Part shown: piece after piece, positions 9,104 to 18,060 of the stretch | How positions within the stretch are numbered: the first letter of the stretch is position 1 | How the letters are laid out: each line of letters starts with the position of its first letter | Source of the DNA: Martinezella lusitana | Lineage (GTDB): Bacteria; Pseudomonadota; Alphaproteobacteria; Rhizobiales; Rhizobiaceae | Assembly: GCF_010668395.1 (NCBI RefSeq) | Contig: NZ_WUEY01000006.1 | Coordinates: 62,001 to 126,000, forward strand | DNA length: 64,000 nucleotides | Direction: 5' to 3' | Program-made: the position numbers and the translations under genes | Notes under the pieces: generated by a model | Told to the model about the DNA's origin: nothing | The model's database searches: none | The model's input: the letters and a program-made list of their open reading frames with translations, nothing else

Positions 9104-9723
9104 CAGGTTTCCTCCACCAGGATGTCAAACGCCGGTAGATCCTCGTGGAGGCCGCTGGCGTCAGTCACACCAATCTCGACGGAGAAAGCCCCCGGCGTGG
9201 ACGGAGTCCCTGAGATGATTGCCGTGACTGGGTCGAGAGCAAGACCTGGAGGTAGCCCGCTTGCGACAAGAGAATAGGGTTGGGTTCCGCCGGCAACGTC
9301 TATGGCCAAGTCGTCGTATGGTTGGCCGACGATACCTGTCGGGATCATCGTCAATATCTGCGCAAGCAGCGCGGTCCCGCCGAGCGCGCCGTCCTGAAGG
9401 GTCGCTTCGATCACGCAATCCCACTGCTTTTGGCCATCGGGCAGAATGGCCTTGATGTCATAGGTGTTGCCCTCGTGGAGGATCTTCATCGCGGCATCGA
9501 GGCCCCTCACCTCGTCATACCGGGTCCGAAACTGCCAAACATCCTCCGCGTATCGCTTCTTGCCGACGGGATCGAATTGCTCCTTGCCGCGCTTTAGTGT
9601 CACTTCACAGAAAATGTCCGGACGCCAGTCTTGCCAGACGAAGTTCGGTTCATTGGCTGCATTGGTGCCGACTTGGACGCGGCGCCGCACGGTCATCAGG
9701 TTCCATTGACTGCCAATTCGCAT
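9103..9723 (-). CDS. head closure (head-tail adaptor) protein with C-terminal Ig-like domain
   Basis: 206 residues. The first ~115 match head-tail adaptors of the SPP1 gp16 type (RRRVQVGTNAANEPNFVWQ, then IFCEVTLKRGKEQF, ILHEGNTYDIKAI). After QDGALGGTALL comes a segment with the putative Ig (He_PIG) pattern: GQPYDDLAIDVAGGTQPY, GLPPGLALDPVTAIISGTPS, VEIGVTDASG. Adaptors of this family normally end near residue 110-120, so the Ig-like module is an added C-terminal domain, perhaps displayed at the neck. Confidence 0.8.
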   Translation of the reverse strand: MRIGSQWNLMTVRRRVQVGTNAANEPNFVWQDWRPDIFCEVTLKRGKEQFDPVGKKRYAEDVWQFRTRYDEVRGLDAAMKILHEGNTYDIKAILPDGQKQWDCVIEATLQDGALGGTALLAQILTMIPTGIVGQPYDDLAIDVAGGTQPYSLVASGLPPGLALDPVTAIISGTPSTPGAFSVEIGVTDASGLHEDLPAFDILVEET

Positions 9724-9757
9724 TGAACATTCCTATGAGGTCGCCACGCGACGCCGA

Positions 9758-10381
9758 TCACAGCCAGTCGTCGTAGGACACCGGGATTCGCAGAGCAGCG
9801 CGCAGACTGTCGATACCGAACTCCACCTTGCGATTGATTTGCATTTGGCGGGGCTCCATGATTGTAGCCTCCGGGTTCTCCATCATGTGAGCGGCAAGGA
9901 TCTTGACGTATCGCTTGATGTTCAGGGGGAACTGTGTGTAGCCCGCCTGATAGGTCACCGAAACGCCCCTGGGGCGTGCCGGCAGTGGGGGCCAACCTTG
10001 AACCGCGTAGACTTCCGGCACCAAAGAGTCTGTCACTATGTAGGCTGCCGGATCCAGATTGTTCGGCGGGCTCGACCCATCCTCAATCGTTATCGCGTCG
10101 AGCGAAATCAGATCCGGGTATGGAAGCTGGATCGGTCTGCCGTCGGCCGGAAACGAGCTCAAGTACCGTTTGAGCGTACAAGGCAGGACCATTCTGTTGA
10201 GCTCGCCAGACAGGCCATGGATCTTATCGACCGCCTCTTTGAGCGCATCTGACATATTCGCCACCCAGTCGGCGTTGTTTCGCAACGTCGAAGAGAGGTG
10301 TAAATGGCGAGCGAACTCAGCAACGGAAACGATATCCAGCGCCGTCTTCGTTGGCGGAGTGACGATCTCAATGTCCAGCAT
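9758..10381 (-). CDS. head-tail connector protein (HK97 gp6-like)
   Basis: 207 residues. The N terminus has VAEFARHLHLS and a helical portion; the middle has QLPYPDLISLDAITIEDG and the C terminus VSVTYQAGYTQFPLNIKRY followed by a helix. This is the pattern of gp6-like connector proteins (the VTYxAGY..P..I signature). Start at 10381 follows the stop of the 38-residue ORF by 3 nt. Confidence 0.85.
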   Translation of the reverse strand: MLDIEIVTPPTKTALDIVSVAEFARHLHLSSTLRNNADWVANMSDALKEAVDKIHGLSGELNRMVLPCTLKRYLSSFPADGRPIQLPYPDLISLDAITIEDGSSPPNNLDPAAYIVTDSLVPEVYAVQGWPPLPARPRGVSVTYQAGYTQFPLNIKRYVKILAAHMMENPEATIMEPRQMQINRKVEFGIDSLRAALRIPVSYDDWL

Positions 10382-10384
10382 ATG

Positions 10385-10501
10385 TCACCGAGTGGTGTAA
10401 GAGCCGTTGCGACGCCCGGCGACGATGTCGCGTGTCACCTGAGGGATACCTTTCACCGGCTGAACCGGTCGCGGCTGAACCGGAGTCTTTTCAGTAGCCA
10501 T
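10385..10501 (-). CDS. 38-residue ORF between capsid accessory and connector genes
   Basis: ATG at 10501 is preceded by a strong AGGAGG 7 nt upstream and the frame runs to TGA at 10385. Product: MATEKTPVQPRPVQPVKG followed by IPQVTRDIVAGRRNGSY. It fits exactly between two head genes, with no room for anything else. Pro/Gln-rich with a duplicated PVQPxPVQP stretch. Function unknown. Confidence 0.6.
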   Translation of the reverse strand: MATEKTPVQPRPVQPVKGIPQVTRDIVAGRRNGSYTTR

Positions 10502-10520
10502 CGCCACCTCCTGGAACTCG

Positions 10521-10542
10521 AAGGGCGGATTGAGCCGCCCTT
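10521..10542 (-). terminator. perfect hairpin between head genes
   Basis: AAGGGCGG and CCGCCCTT form an 8 bp perfect stem with a 6-nt loop, 20 nt after the stop of the 168-residue head gene. No U-run follows on the minus strand, so it could be a weak terminator, an mRNA-stabilising 3' end or a processing site. Confidence 0.45.
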
Positions 10543-10561
10543 ACGAGGGGACTTCATCGCC

Positions 10562-11068
10562 TCAGAGGGCGTCGACGGAGCCGATATTGACCGGCGACTT
10601 CGTGATCGGCTGGCGGTGATCGCCGAAGAAGACGAAGTCCATATGCCAGGCGGCGGTATCAGTTGCACCGGCTGACAGGTTGGGTGTCATCTGCCCCCGG
10701 ATGAATTCGCGCGCTCCGGAGAGATCTACGTCGATCTCAAACGTACCCGTCTCCGTGGATCCCCCGGCTGCGCCGGTCGCTACAACCGTTGCCGGCACAG
10801 ATGCGCCGAAATCAGCCGCGCCAAGGCCGGTGCCGTCGAGTGCATCCTGAAAATTACCGGCAAAAGTCAAAGTGGCTCCTGCGGCAAGCGTCGTCGTGAA
10901 GCTGACGATCAGTTTGGCCGAAAGGGCGATACCCCCCTCGCTCATTCGCGACTGCCAGGCGGAGTTCACCTCTACCGCGTCGCCCGCCCCGGCGGCTACC
11001 ACGGCGTTGTTTCCAGAGCCCCGGGCGGTCCGAGCGAAGGCACCCCCGTTATGAAATTCTGCGCGCAT
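10562..11068 (-). CDS. head accessory/decoration-like protein
   Basis: 168 residues, low in charged residues and rich in Ala/Gly/Thr/Ser with alternating beta strands (LSAKLIVSFTTTLAAGATLT, then GTFEIDVDLSG). It ends HMDFVFFGDHRQPIT. Located two genes after the capsid gene, where phages often encode a decoration or head-stabilising protein. Assignment is by position and composition only. Confidence 0.55.
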   Translation of the reverse strand: MRAEFHNGGAFARTARGSGNNAVVAAGAGDAVEVNSAWQSRMSEGGIALSAKLIVSFTTTLAAGATLTFAGNFQDALDGTGLGAADFGASVPATVVATGAAGGSTETGTFEIDVDLSGAREFIRGQMTPNLSAGATDTAAWHMDFVFFGDHRQPITKSPVNIGSVDAL

Positions 11069-11123
11069 GGATTTTCTCCTTCATGCGTTCATCCGACTTT
11101 GATCGGCGATTGATGGTGGTGGC

Positions 11124-11498
11124 TTATTCAGCCGCGGAAGCAGCGCGGCGCGCTACCTCTTCCTGGATGATGTCGCGAGCGACTTCGGCAGGCTTCTTGT
11201 CTGCGATTTCCGGAAGCTCGCCGCCAAGGAGCGACCTCGCGAGCGCGATCTTCGTGGCGTAGTGCAGATCTTCCCAGTTGTCGGGAATCTGCACGACGCC
11301 ATCGACCTCGAGCGGTTCCAGTGGAACGGATGGCGCCGGAGCGGCTACATCCGTGGTTTCGACGCCTTCCGGTATGTCGGCGAGAAAAAGCGAACCCTCG
11401 GCGACGCCCTTGGCGGCGACAGTCGGTGACACACCAAAAACCTTGGTGTCGTGCTTGGTGTGAACCGGCACAAGGCCGGTCTTCTTTACGACCCTCAT
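11124..11498 (-). CDS. hypothetical head-region protein downstream of capsid
   Basis: 124 residues. Short beta start (MRVVKKTGLVPVHTKHDTKVFGV), a Pro/Val-rich acidic linker (APAPSVPLEPLEVDGVVQIP), and an amphipathic helical end (LHYATKIALARSLLGGELPE, then EVARDIIQEEVARR). Between capsid and connector genes; may assist capsid or neck assembly, but no family is recognised. Confidence 0.6.
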   Translation of the reverse strand: MRVVKKTGLVPVHTKHDTKVFGVSPTVAAKGVAEGSLFLADIPEGVETTDVAAPAPSVPLEPLEVDGVVQIPDNWEDLHYATKIALARSLLGGELPEIADKKPAEVARDIIQEEVARRAASAAE

Positions 11499-11512
11499 TT
11501 AGGCCCTCCTTC

Positions 11513-11541
11513 AAAAAGGGTTGGGGTCTTATCGACCCCAA
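11513..11541 (-). terminator. intrinsic terminator at the end of the capsid gene
   Basis: TTGGGGTC-GATAA-GACCCCAA is a perfect 8 bp stem that contains the capsid gene's TAA stop in its loop, followed by CCCTTTTT on the minus strand. Together with the hairpin at 12875-12898 it brackets the capsid gene. Confidence 0.8.
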
Positions 11542-12851
11542 CGTACGCCTTCGAGCACAGCGACCGACTCCAGGTAACGCATGTCGACGTCCGCCTCGGC
11601 CGAAGCCTTGATGAGCGTGAGATCGTTCTGGAAAGCCGAGACGGCGACACCATCCTTGACGAAGGTGGCTTCCGTGGAGACGGAGAAGGAAATTGAGGTC
11701 CCCTCGCCGAACAGAACATGTCCGAATGCGACCAGCATGATCTCGGATTCGTCCGTCGTGCCGCCGCCGTTTGCAGGAACCTGCGTGGTGACAAACACCC
11801 GCTTGTTGCGCCACGTCGGAGTGGCGTTCTGCAGCTCGGGGTAGTAGCGGTTGCCGTTGCCGTCTCGGAGGTTCTGGAGGTAGATGAACGTCGTCGGGTT
11901 CATCACCCAAGCCGCGCCGAGCATCGGCAGGTTAGCATTCATCATCGACAGTTCGAGCGCGGATGCATCTTCTTCGAGCTGAGCGATGGACGGCGACACG
12001 CCACCCTGGGCCCCCTTGCGGAAGATGCCGGGGATCTTGGTGATCCCGAGAGGCTGGTTGACGGTGCCGGAGCCGTAGTATGCGGCGCGATCGAGCTCGA
12101 CGCCCATGGACTGCGACATGTCCATCTCGACCCACGCGCGGACATCCGGCAGCGAGAAGCGAATGATCTGGTTGGTCAACGGAACCAGCGAGTCCAGGAA
12201 CTTCGTGGTCATGTTGATGTCTTTGAAAGTCGGCTGGCTCGTTGCCACCGGCTTTCCTTCACCGCGCCAACCCGCGGTCGCGCCAGAGGCGGCGGCCGGC
12301 ACCTTATAGTTTCCGCCAACCAGCGGGACACGACGCGGACCGGCCTGCAGGAAGGTGGTATTCGGGCGAAGAATGTCGATGATCTCATTCGCCATATTCT
12401 CCGGAACGAGAACACCGCCCGAGGCCGCGGAACCGGAGTTCAGCGCGCGCTTCTTATGCGCGTCGGCGAATTCCTTGGCGACGTAGCCGAAGCCGGCTTC
12501 TTCCATAGCCTTGAAGGTCGCGGCCGCCCCCTTCATGCCGGTCTCGATATGAGCCTTGGCCATACCGGCAACCATCAGACCGATCTTCTCCGAGGTGGAC
12601 AGCTTCTGTTCGGGCTGGGCCGGAACCGTACGCTGCTGTTCGTTGATCGGAGTGTCCGCGGGAAGCGCTGCTCGAGCCTTGGCTGCCTCCGCCTTTTCGA
12701 GGATGCCGATGCTCTTCTCGACGTCTTCGATTTCGGTGGTCTTGGTTTCGATCGCCGTGATGTCTTCGGCGGTCAGTGCGTCCTTTACGGTGAGGACATC
12801 GAGTTCGCCGGTGAGTGCCTTCAGCCGGGCGCGAAGCTGTGCCAAGTTCAT
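11529..12851 (-). CDS. major capsid protein (HK97 fold)
   Basis: 440 residues. Residues 1-110 are a charged coiled-coil delta/scaffold domain (LRARLKALTGELDVLTVKDA). The mature HK97-fold part starts near 130-140 (ALNSGSAASGGVLVPENMAN) and includes PLVGGNYKVPAAASG, LVPLTNQIIRFSLPDV, AAYYGSGTVNQPLGI, AAWVMNPTTFIYLQNLRDGN and the C-terminal strands FQNDLTLIKASAEADVD. A protease gene lies just upstream, so the delta domain is probably cleaved off. It is flanked by terminator-like hairpins on both sides. Confidence 0.95.
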   Translation of the reverse strand: MNLAQLRARLKALTGELDVLTVKDALTAEDITAIETKTTEIEDVEKSIGILEKAEAAKARAALPADTPINEQQRTVPAQPEQKLSTSEKIGLMVAGMAKAHIETGMKGAAATFKAMEEAGFGYVAKEFADAHKKRALNSGSAASGGVLVPENMANEIIDILRPNTTFLQAGPRRVPLVGGNYKVPAAASGATAGWRGEGKPVATSQPTFKDINMTTKFLDSLVPLTNQIIRFSLPDVRAWVEMDMSQSMGVELDRAAYYGSGTVNQPLGITKIPGIFRKGAQGGVSPSIAQLEEDASALELSMMNANLPMLGAAWVMNPTTFIYLQNLRDGNGNRYYPELQNATPTWRNKRVFVTTQVPANGGGTTDESEIMLVAFGHVLFGEGTSISFSVSTEATFVKDGVAVSAFQNDLTLIKASAEADVDMRYLESVAVLEGVRWGR

Positions 12852-12874
12852 GGATTGTTCTCCTATATGGCAAT

Positions 12875-12898
12875 AAAAAAGGCCGCCTTTCGGCAGCC
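12875..12898 (-). terminator. hairpin/terminator upstream of capsid gene
   Basis: Minus strand GGCTGCC-GAAA-GGCGGCC (one G-U pair) followed by TTTTTTATT, 24 nt before the capsid ATG and downstream of the protease gene stop. Nearly the same element stands before the tail tube gene. Confidence 0.78.
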
Positions 12899-12947
12899 TG
12901 TTGGTCCCTTCGGTGTGCCCGGGAGGGAGTTCTGTGATCCGGCGGGA

Positions 12948-14351
12948 CTATTCCGCGGCGATCATTCCTTTGCTGATGAGGCGCTCACGAAGAGCGGCCG
13001 CATTCGCCTTGGCGGCAGCAATCTGTGCCACCGTCGGTGGCTCTTTGATTTCGGGCTGAATATCGACGACAGGATCCCTCTTTTCCGGGGCCGGCTGTTG
13101 TTCCTTGGATTTGCCGAAGAGTTTGCCGATCTTGCCGATGACACGATCAACAACTGACTCGAGCTCCTCGACCTGCTTCTTCGTCTGATCAATATCGGAG
13201 CCGACGGAGACCTTGATCTTCAGGCTGGGGACCTCTTTGACGACGTCTTTCTCCTCGTCCAGATCGCCCTCATCTACGTCCTGGACTTCGGAATCGTCCT
13301 GGTCGTCCGGTTCGTCCTCGTCTTCGGAGGATTCATCGGAATCCTTGACGAGTAGGAAGCGCTCTGCCTTCGCGCCGCGGATCATGCCGCTCACGCCGTG
13401 ATCGGTCAGGAACTCCACAGCGAGAGCATGGGCCCCTTTGAATTCCCCCTCGAGAACGATCCAGCTGGCGATGATCTCGCCGGTGTCCTTCGACCAGAAC
13501 TCGAGCACATCCTTGTTTTCGGAGTGAGCCGGATCGAGTGCAACCTTTGCACCGACATAGGCCTTGGCTTCGTCATCCGAGGTCGCCGCAATCTTCATGT
13601 CTGTCGGCGCCACGAATTTTGTGTTGGGCAGCAAGGACTTGTCGACGATAATCGAGGTGCGATGGCCGCCGAGCTCGAAGTGCTTCTCCGCATAAGCGTC
13701 GACCGGGACCAGGAGACCTTCCGGGGTCTTGGTGTAGGTGTCGAGAATATCTTCGATGAGATCTCGTGCTAGTTTCATGTCGCCGCCGGCGTCCTTCACG
13801 AGAGCGTCGGGCTGCGCCGGGATCGGCACGAGAGAGCATTCAATCAGCTCGCACTTGTTGAAGCGGAAGCCGCCGGTCCAATCCTCGTCTTCGTCGAGGA
13901 TGAAATCGACCTCGTTCCAGTCCGGGATGAATCCGATCGAAACGGTGCGGATCGAGCCGGCCTTAACATGGCGGGCTGCGCGGTCCGCATCCTCATCCGT
14001 CCCTTCCGGGAGAAAGTTCAGCACGCCTTCGGTGCGCTTCGGACGTCCGGAAAGAACCTTGGTGACAGCGGACCAATTGCCGATCGGCCATGCCCTGCTG
14101 TTGTGGAAAAGCAGCCCCTGCGGATTCGCTTCGAAGTTCGTCGTATCGATGCCATTCTGAACGACGATATCGCGATAGCGATCGACATTCTCGGTCGACA
14201 TGATGAACCGGGCGCTGCGTGTGTCGTCGTTCCAGGACGGCGGAGCCCGAAATCCCTTCACAACCGCGACGCCGCCGGCGACGTCCTTCACATGCTCCTT
14301 GCGCTTGGCGCGGGCCTCGTCGGCCGAAGCCTTCTTGAACTTCAAAGCCAT
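12948..14351 (-). CDS. HK97-family prohead protease with C-terminal scaffold-like tail
   Basis: 467 residues from ATG 14351 (an in-frame TTG one codon earlier is less likely). The first ~200 residues are the prohead serine protease: FIMSTENVDRYRDIV, the catalytic His in LLFHNSRAWPIGNW (about 82) and the catalytic Ser in RTVSIGFIP (about 135), then CELIECSLVPIPAQPDAL. The rest (200-467) is longer than in most family members: a predicted beta/alpha segment, a very acidic linker (DESSEDEDEPDDQDDSE) and a helical end. The tail may act as internal scaffold (inference). Confidence 0.9.
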   Translation of the reverse strand: MALKFKKASADEARAKRKEHVKDVAGGVAVVKGFRAPPSWNDDTRSARFIMSTENVDRYRDIVVQNGIDTTNFEANPQGLLFHNSRAWPIGNWSAVTKVLSGRPKRTEGVLNFLPEGTDEDADRAARHVKAGSIRTVSIGFIPDWNEVDFILDEDEDWTGGFRFNKCELIECSLVPIPAQPDALVKDAGGDMKLARDLIEDILDTYTKTPEGLLVPVDAYAEKHFELGGHRTSIIVDKSLLPNTKFVAPTDMKIAATSDDEAKAYVGAKVALDPAHSENKDVLEFWSKDTGEIIASWIVLEGEFKGAHALAVEFLTDHGVSGMIRGAKAERFLLVKDSDESSEDEDEPDDQDDSEVQDVDEGDLDEEKDVVKEVPSLKIKVSVGSDIDQTKKQVEELESVVDRVIGKIGKLFGKSKEQQPAPEKRDPVVDIQPEIKEPPTVAQIAAAKANAAALRERLISKGMIAAE

Positions 14352-14362
14352 CAACGGCCTCC

Positions 14363-15742
14363 TTATTTCACCAGTCGGAGACCGACGCCCTTTTCAGCGG
14401 CCGTCTCTTCTGTTTGCTGTTCGTTGGACTGATCAGAGGCATCAGCGTTGTCGCCCGACGGCGTTGAGGCGCCTCCGACGACGACCTCGTTCTTCCGATT
14501 GACCAGTGACATGTTCACCGGCACAAGACGGACCTGGCCGGAACCATTGGCGAGCGGGTTCAGACCGAATACGGCTCGAGCTTCGTCGATTTCGATGATA
14601 CCGCGCTCGACGGCGCGGATAGTGCGATCGGTCTCAGCCTTCGTATCCCGAAGGGTCATTTCGCTGCGATCGAACTCAAAGAAATAGCTCAGCCTTTCCT
14701 TTCGGCTCAGCAAGATTTTGGCGAACTGTTCCTCGAACGCTTCCGCCCGCGGTATCAGCGTGTCGCCGACGTACATCTTCTCCTGGGTTTCCAGATTGTC
14801 GTACTTGGAACCGTCCATCAGGAAGATTTTGTGGGGCGGCATGCGGAAGAGACGGCAGATTTCGTTGATCTGCGCCTCGAATTCCTTGACGAGCTCCATC
14901 TCGGCCGGCTTCGACGAGACCGCCTGAAACTTGACACCACCTTCAAGCACGATCGGCTCGGTCAGTTTCCGGAACCGATGCATCAGCTCCTTGAACTGAC
15001 TCCTGAGCCGCTGAAAGATCGGATCTGGTATAGGCTCGAGATTGTCTCGGCTAAAAATTCCCCGGAGCTGCCCTTCGTCGCCGAACAGGTTTTTCCGGTA
15101 GTCCGCGAGGTTGTTCATGATATCGAGCGTCTTGCGCCCCGCCGTCAGGGTGGAGTAGCCGCACATTCCGTCGAGCATGCGAGTGCGAACATGGATCATG
15201 TCCCGTTCTGCGAATGTCCTAGACACTGCGCCAAGGAGAGCCTGCTCTTGCATGGTGCCGGCAGTAACCTCGTAGAAGACCTCTCGGCCGTAGATCTTCT
15301 CCTGGACCCTGCCCGTCTGAAACGGGATGATTTCGAGCGGCGTGCCGTCATTGGCGCGAATGACGCCGGCGTAGGCATTGTCGGTCAAGCATGACCAATA
15401 GACCATCATCTCGATGCAGTTGCGCCAAGTATGGCGCGGGTTGGGCTCCAGCTTGAGGAACGCGGCCATATCATTGCGGCGAGGGTCGACGACCTTCGAC
15501 GTTCCGTTTTCAAGAAGCTGGCGAAACCGGAAGGTTGCCTTCGAGATGTCCTGCGCAATGACGTCGCAGCAGAGCATCAACGCCCCGATCTGCATGGCGC
15601 CGGCAACGCCCGTTCCTGCGAAATTGCCCTCAATCCATTCCGCGAACTGCGTCATGGTCATTTCATCGCCATGGCTCTTTTCGAACAGCTCCAGCTGATG
15701 CCCGCCGTCGATTTCGTTCTGAACGATCAGATCATCAGCCAT
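14363..15742 (-). CDS. portal protein (HK97 family)
   Basis: 459 residues from ATG 15742, which overlaps the large terminase stop by ATGGCTGA; upstream in-frame ATGs at 15763 and 15757 also exist. Family features: MTMTQFAEWIEGNFAG, ALMLCCDVIAQDISKATF, NPRHTWRNCIEMMVYWSCLTDNAYA, IPFQTGRVQ, HVRTRMLDGMCGYSTL, EAQINEICRLFRMPPHKIF and the LSRKERLSYFFEFD end. It forms the dodecameric DNA channel of the head. Confidence 0.93.
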   Translation of the reverse strand: MADDLIVQNEIDGGHQLELFEKSHGDEMTMTQFAEWIEGNFAGTGVAGAMQIGALMLCCDVIAQDISKATFRFRQLLENGTSKVVDPRRNDMAAFLKLEPNPRHTWRNCIEMMVYWSCLTDNAYAGVIRANDGTPLEIIPFQTGRVQEKIYGREVFYEVTAGTMQEQALLGAVSRTFAERDMIHVRTRMLDGMCGYSTLTAGRKTLDIMNNLADYRKNLFGDEGQLRGIFSRDNLEPIPDPIFQRLRSQFKELMHRFRKLTEPIVLEGGVKFQAVSSKPAEMELVKEFEAQINEICRLFRMPPHKIFLMDGSKYDNLETQEKMYVGDTLIPRAEAFEEQFAKILLSRKERLSYFFEFDRSEMTLRDTKAETDRTIRAVERGIIEIDEARAVFGLNPLANGSGQVRLVPVNMSLVNRKNEVVVGGASTPSGDNADASDQSNEQQTEETAAEKGVGLRLVK

Positions 15743-17693
15743 TTGCCATTTCCACATTTTCAAAACCGATCAGCCCGCGATGCTGATAGGGATCGGTATT
15801 GATGCCCTGAGCCTCTCCAGCCGGCTTTGCTTCGGCCGGATCCAGCCGGCACCCGTTCGCGAAGCACATGGCCACGAAGCCATCGATCTTCCGCGGCGAG
15901 TCCTTTTTATCTTTCCTCGGCAGGATCGATCCGTTTGGCCAACGATCGCCGTGGGTGTTGCCGACCATCCAGGACAGAACCGGGTTGTTGTCATGCAATA
16001 TGCGCTGCGTCGCGACACGGCCGATGATGTCGTCGGTCGGCGCTGTCATTGTCTTCTGGTTGTTCGGATAGACCATGACGGGCTTGTTCCCGTCCCAAAG
16101 ATGCTTGACCGTGTTGTGAGCCTGCATCGGGTCACAGGCGATAACCTGGACATCGAAGAGCTCGCAAAACTGCTCGATATGGCTCCGAACCAAGTCGTGA
16201 TCCGCAAGTGGCCCCGGAGTCAGGTATAAATATCCCGCCTCCTGCCATAGGGCGAGGTTGTCGACTAGATCGGCATTTTCCGCCGTCGGCGACTGCTCCG
16301 GAAGATAAAATTGACCGAACACTGCCAACTTGTCGTTTGGCATCTCGAACAGCAGGATGATGGCGCACATATCGAGCACCTGACCAAGGTCGACGCCGAT
16401 CCAGCACCGCTTCCCGATGAAGTGTGAAAGGTCCAGCCCCTTCAGAAAGCAGGCAGCCCATGCAGCCGCTTCAATCAGCGTCATGCCGGCGCCGGTCCAT
16501 AGATTGAACCTTGTTCTGGCGATCTCGCCGCGCTTGTCCGGTCGAAGCTTGTGGCCCTGAAGGACCGACGCATTGATCTTGATCGGATCCAGGCTGATCC
16601 CGTACATCGGGTTTGCCTTGGCGATTAGTTCGGGTGTCCGAAGCAATCGATCCCAATCGATCGCCTTGGTTTCCGGATTTTGATAGTCCTCCGGATCCAG
16701 GGTGTAGATCGCTGCGAAGAAGGTGTAATCCTCCATACCGTGGAGGAGCACCATCTCTGCTTGCTTTAGAAGATCGAAGCCAGGTCCCTCGGCCCGGTAA
16801 CCCGCCGTGGTGATCATTCGGCGTTGAGCGTTCGGCCGCGCACCAAAAGCGGAATCGACTACCTTATAGACGCTCGCGGCGCCGGCGTGCCCCTCTTCGA
16901 AAAGTGCAAGGCTCGGGTTCAGACCGTCAAGTCGCTCGCCCTGAGACGAGAGCTTGAAAATCTTGCTTTCACCCTTTGTGACCTCGTCGTTCGTGACCCG
17001 AAGTCCGAATTCTTCAATTAGCTCCTGGTCGTTCTTGACCATTTTGACGATATCGCCAAACAGCGTGTCGTCAGCCTGTTTGGCGGTAGCCGCGGCGATC
17101 GGAATTTCCTGTCCAAGGCCAGGCGCGCAGCAAAGCTCATAAAGAGCGGCTCGAGCCGCTCTCAGCGACTTCGCATTCTTGCGCGGGATGAGCTCCAGCG
17201 CCGTTTCGACCAGCCTCGTTCCGTTGAGCCGCCGGCGGAAGCCTTGGCACGCGGACTCAATCCAGATCTCGAAGGGCTCAAGGATGATGCTTGGATCAGG
17301 TTTCCCATCCGCATCGATCTGGTTGATTTCCCAGTTGCCACTTTCGAAGTGCCGGAGCCGCTCGCCAAACCGGCAGAAATCGACAACATGCTCAGGCGAA
17401 TAGTAGAACTCGTTCCTGTCGTTCTTCGCCATCTCCAGCATGCGGAGGTAGCGTTTGGCTGCCGCCACGAGGAGACGATTGCTGGGCAGGCGTCCCGATA
17501 CCACGCACTCTGCATAATAATGCGCGATCGCCGGGTAGTCTGGGACAAGCTCCTCTTCCCCGGTCTCAGAGTTTTCCAGGATCAGAGGATCGAGATGAGC
17601 GCAATCTGAACGGTGAAGCCCGAGAATTACTGAACCCTGCGCCCTCGAACCGGCTTTTCGCTTTCCCTGCGATGACTGGCGCGTTTTCGGCAA
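15735..17693 (-). CDS. terL: terminase large subunit
   Basis: 652 residues. The ATPase half shows a deviant Walker A IPRKNAKSLRA (about 171; most relatives have RKNGKS) and Walker B-like ALFEEGHAG (about 263). The nuclease half has WIGVDLGQVLD (about 434), VIACDPM (about 520) and KIDGFVAM (about 605), the three acidic positions of the RNase H-like fold. The first 128 nt overlap the small terminase gene in another frame, so the true start may be somewhat further in. It packages DNA together with the portal. Confidence 0.93.
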   Translation of the reverse strand: MPKTRQSSQGKRKAGSRAQGSVILGLHRSDCAHLDPLILENSETGEEELVPDYPAIAHYYAECVVSGRLPSNRLLVAAAKRYLRMLEMAKNDRNEFYYSPEHVVDFCRFGERLRHFESGNWEINQIDADGKPDPSIILEPFEIWIESACQGFRRRLNGTRLVETALELIPRKNAKSLRAARAALYELCCAPGLGQEIPIAAATAKQADDTLFGDIVKMVKNDQELIEEFGLRVTNDEVTKGESKIFKLSSQGERLDGLNPSLALFEEGHAGAASVYKVVDSAFGARPNAQRRMITTAGYRAEGPGFDLLKQAEMVLLHGMEDYTFFAAIYTLDPEDYQNPETKAIDWDRLLRTPELIAKANPMYGISLDPIKINASVLQGHKLRPDKRGEIARTRFNLWTGAGMTLIEAAAWAACFLKGLDLSHFIGKRCWIGVDLGQVLDMCAIILLFEMPNDKLAVFGQFYLPEQSPTAENADLVDNLALWQEAGYLYLTPGPLADHDLVRSHIEQFCELFDVQVIACDPMQAHNTVKHLWDGNKPVMVYPNNQKTMTAPTDDIIGRVATQRILHDNNPVLSWMVGNTHGDRWPNGSILPRKDKKDSPRKIDGFVAMCFANGCRLDPAEAKPAGEAQGINTDPYQHRGLIGFENVEMANG

Positions 17694-18060
17694 CTCCGAG
17701 CATCCTTATTACCGAAGTGCGCTGCTTCATGTCGTCAGCTGTCGGGATCTTGCCGGCTGTGATCTTGCGGTTTATGCGCATGTCGATCATGCCCAAAGAC
17801 TCGCAGTGGGCTGCTGTGACCGACGTCAATTTTCCCTGGTCCAACAGCAGTTGTGCGAATTTCTGGTAAGTGGCTCTGCCGAACTCATCCAACGGAAAGG
17901 TAGGCAGCGGGATATCGGAGAGGAAAACACCGGTTACGACGGTCGCAGCAGCCCGCTCGCCGTACGCTGCTTCAGATCGATCCGGACGAAAGGTACCGCG
18001 ACGGATCTTTTCGGCATCCGAGAGCCTGTTGGAACCGCCGCTATTCTTGTTTCCGGCCAT
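17566..18060 (-). CDS. terS: terminase small subunit
   Basis: 164 residues, immediately upstream of the large subunit. The N terminus MAGNKNSGGSNRLS is typical of P27-type small terminases, followed by LDEFGRATYQKFAQLLLDQGKLTSVTAAHCESL. ATG 18060 is chosen over GTG 18063. Its C-terminal ~40 residues overlap the large subunit frame and look low-complexity (FSNSRASPFRLRSSRSSD), unusual for the family; a frame difference near 17690 would shorten it. Confidence 0.8.
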   Translation of the reverse strand: MAGNKNSGGSNRLSDAEKIRRGTFRPDRSEAAYGERAAATVVTGVFLSDIPLPTFPLDEFGRATYQKFAQLLLDQGKLTSVTAAHCESLGMIDMRINRKITAGKIPTADDMKQRTSVIRMLGVAENAPVIAGKAKSRFEGAGFSNSRASPFRLRSSRSSDPGKL

